From NCBI GenBank assembly GCA_012960535.1, contig DUBB01000036.1, positions 1 to 64,000 on the forward strand: DNA of 64,000 nucleotides. Direction: 5' to 3'. Below the pieces are notes generated by a model. That model searched no databases. It was not told the origin of the DNA and was given only the letters and a program-made list of their open reading frames with translations. This stretch comes from Gammaproteobacteria bacterium. Its GTDB lineage: Bacteria; Pseudomonadota; Gammaproteobacteria; Pseudomonadales; Azotimanducaceae. Shown here piece by piece: positions 1-7,979 of the stretch (its first letter is position 1; each line of letters begins with the position of its first letter). Position numbers and translations under genes: made by a program.

Positions 1-1557
1 TATACCGATGATCTGACAGAAACCATCACCTTCTCATTCGCGGGCCTCGACAAAGGGAAATACCGCCTGCAGCTCGTTGCCACAGATGACGAGGGCCTCT
101 CTGGAGAGACCGTTAGCGGTGGTTATGACACGCTGCTTGGTTACGATGTCACGCCACCTGACTTTTCTGCGGTCACGGTAACAGTCAACGACGGGCCCGA
201 GAATGGGGCTGCTGTCACCACACCGGTAACGGTACAACTCACCATATCCGATGTGACCGACCCGGAATCCGGTGTTTTCCAGATCCATACCGCGCTGGGA
301 AATGCATCATTTGATGTCGATGGCGTATCAGGTGATCCCTATCCGGAAGCCGGCTTTAGCCGCACCTTCTTAGCCCCAGAAGCTGGCAGCTACAATCAAT
401 ATTGGGTACGTGCAAGAGCCCAGAACAATGCCCAGCTATGGAGTGAATGGGAGAACCTGTACACCTACATCTATACGCTGCCACCCACCTACGATGGCGC
501 AGCAGAAATCCAGACGCTGGATGTTGGCGATTACCTGACCCTGACGCTCGAATACACCAGCGTCTATGGTGATCTCGAAATCATCTGGTACAAGGATGGT
601 GAAGTCATCGAAGGCCAGAGTGAAACCTCCTTGGAACTGGGTAGTGTCAGCACTAGCGCCACGGGCGTATACACGGCGACTATAACCAATCCAGCAGGAA
701 CCGTTACCAGCGAAACATTTACCATCACGGTGAATACGATCTTGGAAATAACCCAGCAACCGTCAAACAGCAGTATCGATGAGGGCGAGTCTTTCTCGGT
801 TACCGTGGAGGCCGTGGGCACTGGTGAGCTGACCTATCAATGGAGCCTGCAAGACGTTGACATTGACGGCGCGACCAGCGCAACCTACGCAGTTACCGAT
901 GCGGTACGAGCCACCCACAACGGAAATTATAGAGTCGTTATTACCGACACAACGGGCGCAACGGTTACCAGTAATATCGGTAGAGTGGAAGTGGAAGCAA
1001 TGGGCACTAGTGATTCCGACGGTGATGGTGTCACCAACAGCGCTGATAACTGCCCTGACCTAAGCAATGCTGCCCAGATTGACACTAATGGTGACGGTGA
1101 AGGTGACGCCTGTGACGATGATGACGATGGCGATGGCAGCTGGGATGACGAGGAAGCCACCAATGGCACTGACCCCCTTGATCCGGCTTCCTGCTTGGGC
1201 TGTTTCACCTGGGATATCGATGGCAGCAATCAAGTAGATGCCTTAGGCGATGGCTTACTGGTGATGCGCTATCTGTTTGACTTTGAAGGAACCCCGCTTA
1301 CTGATGGTGCCCTATCTGAAGACTCGACTAAAACAGATCCTACAGAAATCCTGATTCATATCCAAAACCAGCAAATGCAGCTCGATATCGATGGTGATAA
1401 CCAGCGCGATGCATTATCAGACGGCTTGTTATTGATCCGTTACCTGTTTGGATTCAAGGGCAATTCGCTGATTGATGGCGCCGTATCAGCGGGCGCCCCG
1501 CGCCATACTGCGGAACAGATCGAAGCCTACATTGCTGCCAGGATGCCGGCTAGCTGA
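1..1557 (+). CDS. Secreted Ig-like/TSP3 protein with C-terminal paired EF-hand-like modules (5' partial)
   Basis: The frame is open from the first base, so the N-terminus lies outside the window. At least two Ig-like domains are visible: one around bases 480-740 with a WYKDGEVIEG strand, and one around 750-1000 ending SNIGRVEVE. They are followed by a thrombospondin type-3 calcium-binding segment (DSDGDGVTNSADNCPD, about 1012-1140) and two EF-hand/dockerin-like modules ending in a Leu-rich helix (DGLLLIRYLFGF). TSP3 repeats bind calcium in surface or secreted proteins. This is a surface adhesin or scaffold-like protein with no visible catalytic domain in the part seen. The same terminal module recurs in the cytochrome protein at 7980-9128. 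The fold types are fairly certain; the function is unknown. Confidence 0.8.
   Translation, partial: YTDDLTETITFSFAGLDKGKYRLQLVATDDEGLSGETVSGGYDTLLGYDVTPPDFSAVTVTVNDGPENGAAVTTPVTVQLTISDVTDPESGVFQIHTALGNASFDVDGVSGDPYPEAGFSRTFLAPEAGSYNQYWVRARAQNNAQLWSEWENLYTYIYTLPPTYDGAAEIQTLDVGDYLTLTLEYTSVYGDLEIIWYKDGEVIEGQSETSLELGSVSTSATGVYTATITNPAGTVTSETFTITVNTILEITQQPSNSSIDEGESFSVTVEAVGTGELTYQWSLQDVDIDGATSATYAVTDAVRATHNGNYRVVITDTTGATVTSNIGRVEVEAMGTSDSDGDGVTNSADNCPDLSNAAQIDTNGDGEGDACDDDDDGDGSWDDEEATNGTDPLDPASCLGCFTWDIDGSNQVDALGDGLLVMRYLFDFEGTPLTDGALSEDSTKTDPTEILIHIQNQQMQLDIDGDNQRDALSDGLLLIRYLFGFKGNSLIDGAVSAGAPRHTAEQIEAYIAARMPAS
1201..1554 (+). repeat. Paired C-terminal EF-hand/dockerin-like module
   Basis: Two copies of about 60 residues each: an Asp/Asn-rich loop (DIDGSNQVDALGDG, DIDGDNQRDALSDG), a conserved helix (LLVMRYLFDF, LLLIRYLFGF), then a G-x-x-L-x-DGA-V/L segment. 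The arrangement resembles dockerin duplicated calcium loops. An equivalent pair closes the protein encoded at 7980-9128. It could be a docking, sorting or surface-retention tag; that role is inferred. Confidence 0.7.
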
Positions 1558-1617
1558 GGGCCGCTGCAAGGCTGCTGACAGGAAGACAACTGGATAGAAC
1601 TGCAAATGCCTGCAGTC

Positions 1618-2883
1618 TTATCCGGTCTGCTTAAATACCGGCCAGTAATCAACCAACTGTTCTTTCCTAAAGGGTAGCAGATCACCGAACTGCAGCATGA
1701 CGTGTTCACTCTGGGTAGGCCTGAGGAACATGTAATCATCCACCTGCAGATCCACATTCAATGATGTGCTCACCGGACTCTGATTGGTACTCTGATACAG
1801 GGGTTCCGCCGTGCCGCTGGGGGATACCATATGCGCTTTCCAATAACCGCCGTAGATATAGTAGAGCCTGCGTCTATTCGGGTCCCATGCCTGCAGGGGC
1901 TGGGTGAACCAGGGGTCCCCCGGGATTTTCAATTTGTCATATCGCTTTAAGATAGGTGTCGCTATGAATATAGCGGGTAGATTGTCAGTCAGGTGGTAGG
2001 TATCGAAATCAGTCGGTTTGACCACACCCGAACCGGCTGACAGATCATTCATCACTGTGTCGCCGGGGTAAATACCAAGGGTGTGACTGCCAGCACCATT
2101 GAAGGTAAGGCCGTCTGGATCAATCCCGGCAAGTTTGACCTGCTCTATGAAACCCTTATAAATCGCGAGGACATTTTCCACCGCAGGATGTTTTAATGTT
2201 GCCTGCAGTCCAGTCAAATGCGGCTCATAGCCCATCAGACCGGCTAGTTCCAGATGCGCAGGATCAGCTCTTATGATGTCTAGCAACGAAGCAATGGCTA
2301 ACGGTTCTGGTAATCCACCTCGGTGCAGGCCGACATCTATTTCAAAGCTAATCCGGATCCTGATTCCCAGACGATGGGCCAGTGCCTGATACTGAAGCAG
2401 TCGTTCACGACTATCGATCAACCACTGCACCTGGCTTTCGGGATCAAACCGCGTTTTCTGGACTTTCTGATAAAAAGTATCGACTGCGTTAACCGGTAAG
2501 GGCTTACCTAATAGGCAGTCTGCATTAGGGAAACTTTCTGCTATCGCATTTAGAAAAGGCTGGTGAAAAACCATCAAGGCATTGGTTGTTGCACGAGCCA
2601 TCACATATTTAAGCAGTTCCACCGATGGCAGTGACTTAACCACCACTCGGTAGGTTTTGCCCGGCCCTACGGAACCTGCAATATTATCGATATTGGCGTC
2701 AACCCGATCCAGGTCCAGCAGCATGACTGGCCTGCCAGGTCCATCGAGCTTCAGCAGGTGATTCAACCCTGAGAAATAGGGATTGTGCGGCCCGCCTGCT
2801 ACGTCGGGGCGCCACAATAAAGCAGACGTGCCCGTCACCAGTGCAAGACCAGCACCCCCCAGCAACAGTGACCTGCGCTTCAT
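1618..2883 (-). CDS. Tat-exported fold-type III PLP enzyme (alanine racemase N / D-threonine aldolase-like)
   Basis: 421 aa. The N-terminus MKRRSLLLGGAGLALVTG has twin arginines and a hydrophobic stretch, as in a Tat signal, so export is likely. The rest fits the N-terminal TIM-barrel of alanine racemase/D-threonine aldolase/D-serine dehydratase enzymes: LLDLDRVDANIDNI opens the barrel and the lysine in YRVVVKSLPS is the likely PLP Schiff-base residue. Its start overlaps the upstream flavoprotein stop by 4 bases (ATGA), so the two are translationally coupled. The family acts on D-amino acids or beta-hydroxy amino acids; the substrate cannot be read here. A periplasmic location for a PLP enzyme is unusual. 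Confidence 0.8.
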   Translation of the reverse strand: MKRRSLLLGGAGLALVTGTSALLWRPDVAGGPHNPYFSGLNHLLKLDGPGRPVMLLDLDRVDANIDNIAGSVGPGKTYRVVVKSLPSVELLKYVMARATTNALMVFHQPFLNAIAESFPNADCLLGKPLPVNAVDTFYQKVQKTRFDPESQVQWLIDSRERLLQYQALAHRLGIRIRISFEIDVGLHRGGLPEPLAIASLLDIIRADPAHLELAGLMGYEPHLTGLQATLKHPAVENVLAIYKGFIEQVKLAGIDPDGLTFNGAGSHTLGIYPGDTVMNDLSAGSGVVKPTDFDTYHLTDNLPAIFIATPILKRYDKLKIPGDPWFTQPLQAWDPNRRRLYYIYGGYWKAHMVSPSGTAEPLYQSTNQSPVSTSLNVDLQVDDYMFLRPTQSEHVMLQFGDLLPFRKEQLVDYWPVFKQTG

Positions 2884-4253
2884 ACTGGCTCTCCAAAAAC
2901 CTTGCTGAGATGCGCATTCAACAGTCTACCCTGAGGATCCAGCTCTCTGCGTAGCGCTGCGAATTCATCAAAACGTGGATACAAACGGGATAGCTGCTCA
3001 GAGCCTAGCGAATGGATTTTACCCCAGTGAGGACGCCCCCCATACTTCCAGAAAATCGGTTCAATCAAGTCAAAATATGGCCGGTAATCCTCGCTGGCGA
3101 CTCGATGGATGGAGATAGCAGCGTGGTCTTCATCGCCTGAGCTCATGCCCAGCATAGTGTCATCTCGACAAACGTATCGATACTCGAGCGGGAACACGAC
3201 ATCCACCGCCTTATCTATGATCAAAGCCAGGATCTCCTGCAGGCACTCAGCGCCCGCTGCCACAGGCACAGAATATTCCATTTCATTAAAACGGTTATTC
3301 CTGATGTTGGACAGGATTTTATACGAGGCATCCACCCTTTCGCTGGGGCCAATCTGCTCTGCCAGGGCGTTAATAAGAGGGCGCCGCAGGCTCGGTGGCA
3401 CCAGCATAAAACCGCGCATGGCGGTATCGAATGCAGCTGCTTCTTCAGGTGAAGCCTCCGGGTTATTGATGGCTTCATCGGTCTCATCTGTCGCCAGGGC
3501 CATGGAATAGTCAGAATGGGTCAGCGGGAATAACTCAAAATGCCGGTGCGAAGACATGTGGGTATCAAAATTCTCCAGCAGCGTTGCGGTCTTTTCCACC
3601 CAGGTGGTCTGTTTTAACCGATAAGCTTCTCGATTCTGAATGGTCATGCGGCTGACCACCCCTAAACAGCCTAAACTGACACAGGCCGCAGCGAACAAGT
3701 CCGGCTGCGAAACTGCACTGAGATCGAGAGCACTGCCATCAAGCATTATCAGCCGCAAGCCGGTGATATAGCCTGACAGGCTCTTAAACTGAATTCCCGT
3801 ACCATGCGTTGCCGTGGCAGTGGCGCCGGCCAGCGTCTGTCGGTCGATATCAGGAAGATTGAACAGGCCCTGTCCTAACGATTCAAGCAGGGGTCCCATG
3901 TCAGCCAGTCGGGTACCCGCAGCAAAGGTAGCTGAATGAGCAGCTTCATCATCACTCAATAACCCAGTGAGTTGATCGATAACGATTAAGTGCCCGTCGG
4001 TTGGCACCAGCGGTGAGAAAGAATGACCCGACCCGACTGGACGCAGCGGGCCCGAGGACGTTGCCATAAACTGTGCCAGCTGATTCTCGTTTGCAGGTGA
4101 AAACCTGCTCTGCGGATAAGAAACCTCGGCCCCGGACCAGTTCCGCCAGGATAACGATTTACCCTGCGCTAATGACATGGCCGGTGAAGTAGCGGCGTAC
4201 AGGGCAGCCAGTGCCGTGCTTCCCAGAAAGGTCCTGCGGCTTATTTTGCTCAC
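2880..4253 (-). CDS. Tat-exported FAD-linked oxidoreductase, D-arabinono-1,4-lactone oxidase family
   Basis: About 457 aa. The GTG start at 4253 is preferred: it has GGGGAGG just upstream and overlaps the preceding cytochrome stop as GTGA. An upstream ATG at 4316 would bury the Tat motif. The N-terminus SKISRRTFLGSTALAALYAA is a clear Tat signal. The PP-type FAD loop RPVGSGHSFSPL carries the histidine that binds flavin covalently in this vanillyl-alcohol-oxidase superfamily, and GGRPHWGKIH is the C-terminal HWxK signature of the aldonolactone oxidase domain. It probably oxidises a sugar lactone, polyol or alcohol in the periplasm. The cytochrome c lipoprotein next door is a plausible electron acceptor (inference). 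Confidence 0.87.
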   Translation of the reverse strand: MSKISRRTFLGSTALAALYAATSPAMSLAQGKSLSWRNWSGAEVSYPQSRFSPANENQLAQFMATSSGPLRPVGSGHSFSPLVPTDGHLIVIDQLTGLLSDDEAAHSATFAAGTRLADMGPLLESLGQGLFNLPDIDRQTLAGATATATHGTGIQFKSLSGYITGLRLIMLDGSALDLSAVSQPDLFAAACVSLGCLGVVSRMTIQNREAYRLKQTTWVEKTATLLENFDTHMSSHRHFELFPLTHSDYSMALATDETDEAINNPEASPEEAAAFDTAMRGFMLVPPSLRRPLINALAEQIGPSERVDASYKILSNIRNNRFNEMEYSVPVAAGAECLQEILALIIDKAVDVVFPLEYRYVCRDDTMLGMSSGDEDHAAISIHRVASEDYRPYFDLIEPIFWKYGGRPHWGKIHSLGSEQLSRLYPRFDEFAALRRELDPQGRLLNAHLSKVFGEPV

Positions 4254-4630
4254 TTTACCTCCCCGGTCATGAAGCCAATTAAAGCTGAAAAATCTTCCTT
4301 TTCGCAGGCCATGCAATAGCCCAGTGGTGGCATGTAATTAAAGCCTTCAATAGTGTTCGCTAACAGAACTGAATTTCCCTTGAGCAACCTGGGTTGCCAT
4401 TCCTCAAAGTGTCCCAGGCGCGGAGCGCCGCCATTACCACCAACATGACATAAAGCACAGTTTTGTCGCCATAATCGCAGCTGATTTTCAGACAAGGCCA
4501 TCGGATGCCATTGCTCAACGTCGCTGGAACCAGCCATGGGCTGAGTTAAATCGCTGACATCTTCCTTACAGCCAGCCACAAAAACAACCAGCAGCAACAA
4601 AATGCTGGATACCCATACCCTGATCAACAT
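4250..4630 (-). CDS. Small cytochrome c lipoprotein
   Basis: 126 aa from the ATG at 4630, which has AGGAG 10 bases upstream; an in-frame extension to 4798 lacks such support. The N-terminus is a lipoprotein signal (LLLLVVFVAGC) with Cys as the predicted lipidated residue. One heme c site is visible, CALCH, and a methionine in NYMPPLGYC is a likely distal ligand. First gene of a three-gene coupled operon with the FAD oxidoreductase and the PLP enzyme. Its likely role is to accept electrons from the flavoprotein (inference). The C-terminal CMAC pair is not a heme site because no His follows. Confidence 0.83.
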   Translation of the reverse strand: MLIRVWVSSILLLLVVFVAGCKEDVSDLTQPMAGSSDVEQWHPMALSENQLRLWRQNCALCHVGGNGGAPRLGHFEEWQPRLLKGNSVLLANTIEGFNYMPPLGYCMACEKEDFSALIGFMTGEVK

Positions 4631-5027
4631 TCTGTTAATACTCCTGTCTGAATTCGCACCCTGATAGGTTATGCATTTAAAACCAGCTTCATTGCGGTTA
4701 AAACAGCATAACCCTATCCAGGCTGAATCACCTAAATTAGTGAATCGCCTCGGTTTGACGAACATGGAGACCAGGGGCTCTGCTGGTCTTGAAACCAACC
4801 AGCCAGCCTAAGCGGAAATACCTGGATTAAAACTGCGGTTTCCCGCCCAAACCGGGTCATCTGCACCATGTTCATAACGCTGCATTTTTAAAAATAAGTC
4901 AGACTATGCCACGGCCACCTTCGCTCGGCCAAGATTTCATCAGGGCAACTGATTGGCCTGAATTACTTGCCAGAGCTTTCATCGCCAAGTAAGTTACCAG
5001 TGCAGGCCAACCTAAATGAGGTTACAG
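4631..5027. other. Divergent intergenic region
   Basis: 397 bases between the leftward cytochrome operon and the rightward PhyH gene, so it should hold both promoters. I see no convincing -35/-10 pair, operator palindrome or RNA structure. The in-frame extension on the minus strand up to 4798 has no coding character. Confidence 0.4.
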
Positions 5028-5891
5028 ATGGTGCAATTACAGAAACTGGCAAAAACCGCCAGTGCAGAGGACATCAGGGACGCGCTGGACTTAGATGGCG
5101 CCTGTATCCTGGAAGATGTTATAAGCCACCCGGAGGTCGACCAGCTCATGGCTGAGCTCATGCCCTTTGTGGAACGTACCTCCTATGGCAAAGACACATT
5201 TACGGGAACCCTGACCCGGCGGACAGGCGCGCTGACCGCAAGGTCGGCCAGCTGCAGGCAACTTATTACTCATCCGGATATCCTGAAAGGGGCGAACGAA
5301 TTTCTATTGCGGTTTGCCAAAAGAATTCAGCTGCACCTTACCCAGACTATCTATATTGATCCGAATCAGGGAGCCCAGCTACTGCATCGCGACCGCTATG
5401 CCTGGGATAAACACCTGCCTGCATCGGTCGAGCCGCAATTTAATACCATCTGGGCACTGACCGATTTTACTGCTGAAAATGGAGCCACCCGGGTTGTGCC
5501 GGGAAGCAATAAGTGGCCCTGGCAGCAGGAAGCCAACGCCGAGCAGATTTGTCAGGCTGAAATGACCCGGGGTTCTGTCCTGCTCTACTCCGGGAGCGTA
5601 ATTCATTCCGGTGGTGAAAACCGCTCTGATACTGCCCGTATGGGCCTTAACATCACCTACTGCCTGGGCTGGTTGCGACAGGAAGAAAATCAGTATCTGT
5701 CCTGTCCCCCGGAAATAGCCAGGGCCCTGCCTAGAGACCTCCAGAAACTTCTTGGCTATACCCACGGTAACTACGCTCTGGGCTATTATTCAGATCCCTA
5801 TGCCGAAGGTGAAATGGATGCTGGCATAAAACCGCCAGAGCACGCTGTCGGCTCCCGCACAAAGTCAGACATTGACACTTTCAATCCGTGA
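5028..5891 (+). CDS. Phytanoyl-CoA dioxygenase (PhyH) family protein
   Basis: 287 aa from the ATG at 5028, chosen over 5016 because GAGG lies 6 bases upstream. PhyH enzymes are Fe(II)/2-oxoglutarate hydroxylases with a double-stranded beta-helix fold. The iron ligands are visible as the HRD in LLHRDRYAW and the distal His in SGSVIHSGGENRSD; the Arg in TARMGLNITY is the likely 2-oxoglutarate anchor. GATRVVPGSNKWPW is the usual family segment. The substrate is unknown; relatives hydroxylate acyl-CoAs and small metabolites. It is followed at 41 bases by the SAM hydrolase gene and may be co-transcribed. Confidence 0.85.
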   Translation: MVQLQKLAKTASAEDIRDALDLDGACILEDVISHPEVDQLMAELMPFVERTSYGKDTFTGTLTRRTGALTARSASCRQLITHPDILKGANEFLLRFAKRIQLHLTQTIYIDPNQGAQLLHRDRYAWDKHLPASVEPQFNTIWALTDFTAENGATRVVPGSNKWPWQQEANAEQICQAEMTRGSVLLYSGSVIHSGGENRSDTARMGLNITYCLGWLRQEENQYLSCPPEIARALPRDLQKLLGYTHGNYALGYYSDPYAEGEMDAGIKPPEHAVGSRTKSDIDTFNP

Positions 5892-5931
5892 GCATAAACC
5901 CGACTAAATTCGATTATGGGAAAGCAAAATA

Positions 5932-6870
5932 ATGTGCAGATTTCGGCCTAAAGATAAGCCACCTCACCTTTCCGGGACAGGCAGCAGATCCTTGCTTCTA
6001 CTGGCCCTGATATATTTATCCTGCCTGGCGCAGGCAGCACCGGGCGAGAACCAGAATGCCCTTCTGATCCAGGCGGATTTCGCCGGCCTGGTTATGACTG
6101 GGGTTGCCTACAGTGTCAGCACGGAGCTGGATATCTATAACGTGCGCCCGCTCATTCCGCTATATGATATAGCCGCCGCTTCGGCGAGCCTTGAGTACAA
6201 TGCCCAGACCTGGCCTGCTGGAACTGTGTTTGTTTCTGTAGTAGACCCTGGAGTTGGTACAGTCCGTAAGTCAGTAGTATTGAAAACAAAAACCGGCCTG
6301 TATTTTGTCAGCCCGGACAATGGTTCACTATCCGGGCCGGCTGAAGCCTATGGCATTGAAGCAGTCAGGGAGATTGATGAAGCCGTTAATCGCATCCCTG
6401 GTTCCGAATGGTCCCATACCTTCCATGGCAGGGATGTCTACTCCTATACCGGGGCCAGGCTCGCGGCCGGTGTCATCAGCTTCGAGCAGGTCGGGCCTGA
6501 ACTAGCCACTGAGGTGATCAGGCTGAAAGTAACCTCAGGTAGTTTCGATGATGGCGTTTTAACGGGCTACGTCGCCGGTGGTACAGGTCGCCTCGGCAAT
6601 ATCTTTTTCAATATCGACCGAGCCCTCTTTGCTCGGACGGATGCCAAATACGGCGATCAGTTTTCACTGGAAATCCATCATAACAATAAAGTGGTATGGC
6701 GTGGCAGCCTGCCTTATGTGCGTTCTTTTGGGTCGGTTGCTAAAGGCAGCAATCTTCTGTTCATGAACTCAAGTGGAGCCTTAAGCGTTGCCATCAACCA
6801 AGGCAGTTTTGCCAGCACCTATAACATTTCATCCGGAATCGACTGGACTGCGCGGCTGCAGCGAAAATGA
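5932..6870 (+). CDS. Exported SAM hydroxide adenosyltransferase (SAM hydrolase, DUF62 family)
   Basis: 312 aa. The family hydrolyses S-adenosylmethionine to adenosine and methionine with hydroxide as nucleophile. The Asp-Arg pair lies in VVDPGVGTVR and the His in TFHGRDVYSY, so the water-activating Asp-Arg-His set described for this family is kept; SPDNGSL is another signature. The N-terminus has a hydrophobic core followed by CLAQAAPG, a probable Sec signal peptide after a long basic leader. Export is odd for an enzyme with a cytosolic substrate. The stop overlaps the next start (ATGA), so it is coupled to the exported alpha/beta hydrolase. Confidence 0.83.
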   Translation: MCRFRPKDKPPHLSGTGSRSLLLLALIYLSCLAQAAPGENQNALLIQADFAGLVMTGVAYSVSTELDIYNVRPLIPLYDIAAASASLEYNAQTWPAGTVFVSVVDPGVGTVRKSVVLKTKTGLYFVSPDNGSLSGPAEAYGIEAVREIDEAVNRIPGSEWSHTFHGRDVYSYTGARLAAGVISFEQVGPELATEVIRLKVTSGSFDDGVLTGYVAGGTGRLGNIFFNIDRALFARTDAKYGDQFSLEIHHNNKVVWRGSLPYVRSFGSVAKGSNLLFMNSSGALSVAINQGSFASTYNISSGIDWTARLQRK

Positions 6871-7784
6871 GCGGCCAGATATATCGCGTGGGCGCATTGC
6901 TGGCCTGCTGGTTAGTCCTGATAAACGCGCCGCTCAGCTGGGCGGATCTACCTGCTGGGAAACACTTCGAGTCCACCGACACCTGGATTGAGTCGCGTGA
7001 AGTGAAAATTCCGGTGACCTTAGTGGTACCTGCGGACAGCAAGGCAAGTCCTTTCCCTCTGGTTATACTGCTGCATGGTCATGGCGGCACGCGCCATGAG
7101 GCGGGTGGCTACACGCGAGTGGCACAGGGCATCGCCAACCACGGTATCGCCTCCATTCGAATGGATTTTCCTGGCTGCGGCGACAGCCTGGAAGGCTTTG
7201 AAAACAATAACCTGACCAATATGATCGCAGATATCCAATCATCCAAGGCGCACGCCCTGAAAAGCCTGAATATTGACCAAAGCAGACTCGGTTTGCTGGG
7301 TTTCAGCATGGGCGGGCGCCTGGCGCTGACCTTGGGCACAACCAATCCTGACTACCGTGCCATCGGTTTGTGGGCACCCGATGCTGAAGCAGGAGAGGCA
7401 AATATTCGCGAATTCCTCGGCGGCTCAGACCGCTATGAGCAAATGCGAGCCATTGCTAGGACCCAGGGATTCGCTCCTTTTACAACTTTCTGGGGGCAGG
7501 ACCAGAAGCTGGGCTATCAGTGGTTCACGGATATGGAAGCGTCTAAACCGGCCAGCTCAATCCTCCATTATCAGGGGGCGCTTTTTGTTCTTTACGGTGA
7601 CCTGGACACGATTGTCAGGCCTGAAATATCCAGAGGCGTCATACATAAAGCGGTTAATGCAAAGCCTGCTATCGAGCACCAGGTAACCGGTGCTGACCAT
7701 GGTCTTGGGCTTTTTAATGATGACACGGTACGATCAGACGAAGTAATTCAAAGTACCATCCAGTTTTTTGCTAAACATCTATAA
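6867..7784 (+). CDS. Exported alpha/beta hydrolase (dienelactone hydrolase/peptidase-like)
   Basis: 305 aa with a signal peptide ending around APLSWA-D. The fold is shown by ILLHGHGGTRH (oxyanion loop), nucleophile elbow GFSMGG, the acid in YGDLDTIV and the catalytic His in TGADHGLG. It probably cleaves an ester, thioester or amide in the periplasm; the substrate is not predictable. It overlaps the SAM hydrolase gene by 4 bases, so the two are made together. The 195 bases after it up to the convergent cytochrome gene contain a short perfect inverted repeat (CATCAAG/CTTGATG near 7823-7838) without a U-tract. Confidence 0.8.
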   Translation: MSGQIYRVGALLACWLVLINAPLSWADLPAGKHFESTDTWIESREVKIPVTLVVPADSKASPFPLVILLHGHGGTRHEAGGYTRVAQGIANHGIASIRMDFPGCGDSLEGFENNNLTNMIADIQSSKAHALKSLNIDQSRLGLLGFSMGGRLALTLGTTNPDYRAIGLWAPDAEAGEANIREFLGGSDRYEQMRAIARTQGFAPFTTFWGQDQKLGYQWFTDMEASKPASSILHYQGALFVLYGDLDTIVRPEISRGVIHKAVNAKPAIEHQVTGADHGLGLFNDDTVRSDEVIQSTIQFFAKHL

Positions 7785-7979
7785 AACAGCCCGCGACATC
7801 AAGCTCACGCAAAATCGGCCGTCATCAAGTGCTTGATGGCAACAAGGAAACACAGGTGGGGTTATAACGCTTATCCGGTTCTTGTCCAGGTTTACAGCTG
7901 CGTCCTGGCGTTAAAGTCACCCCACCAACGGGCTCAACCAAAAATCATCTAAGCCAGCAGCCCAAGGGCTTCACAGAGG

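Noticed and set aside
3109..3510. Long plus-strand frame inside the flavoprotein gene
   Set aside because: Antisense shadow of a gene with clear domain motifs; Ser/Arg-rich composition is typical of such shadows.
4631..4798. N-terminal extension of the cytochrome lipoprotein
   Set aside because: It would place 56 residues before a perfect lipoprotein signal; the internal ATG at 4630 has AGGAG upstream.
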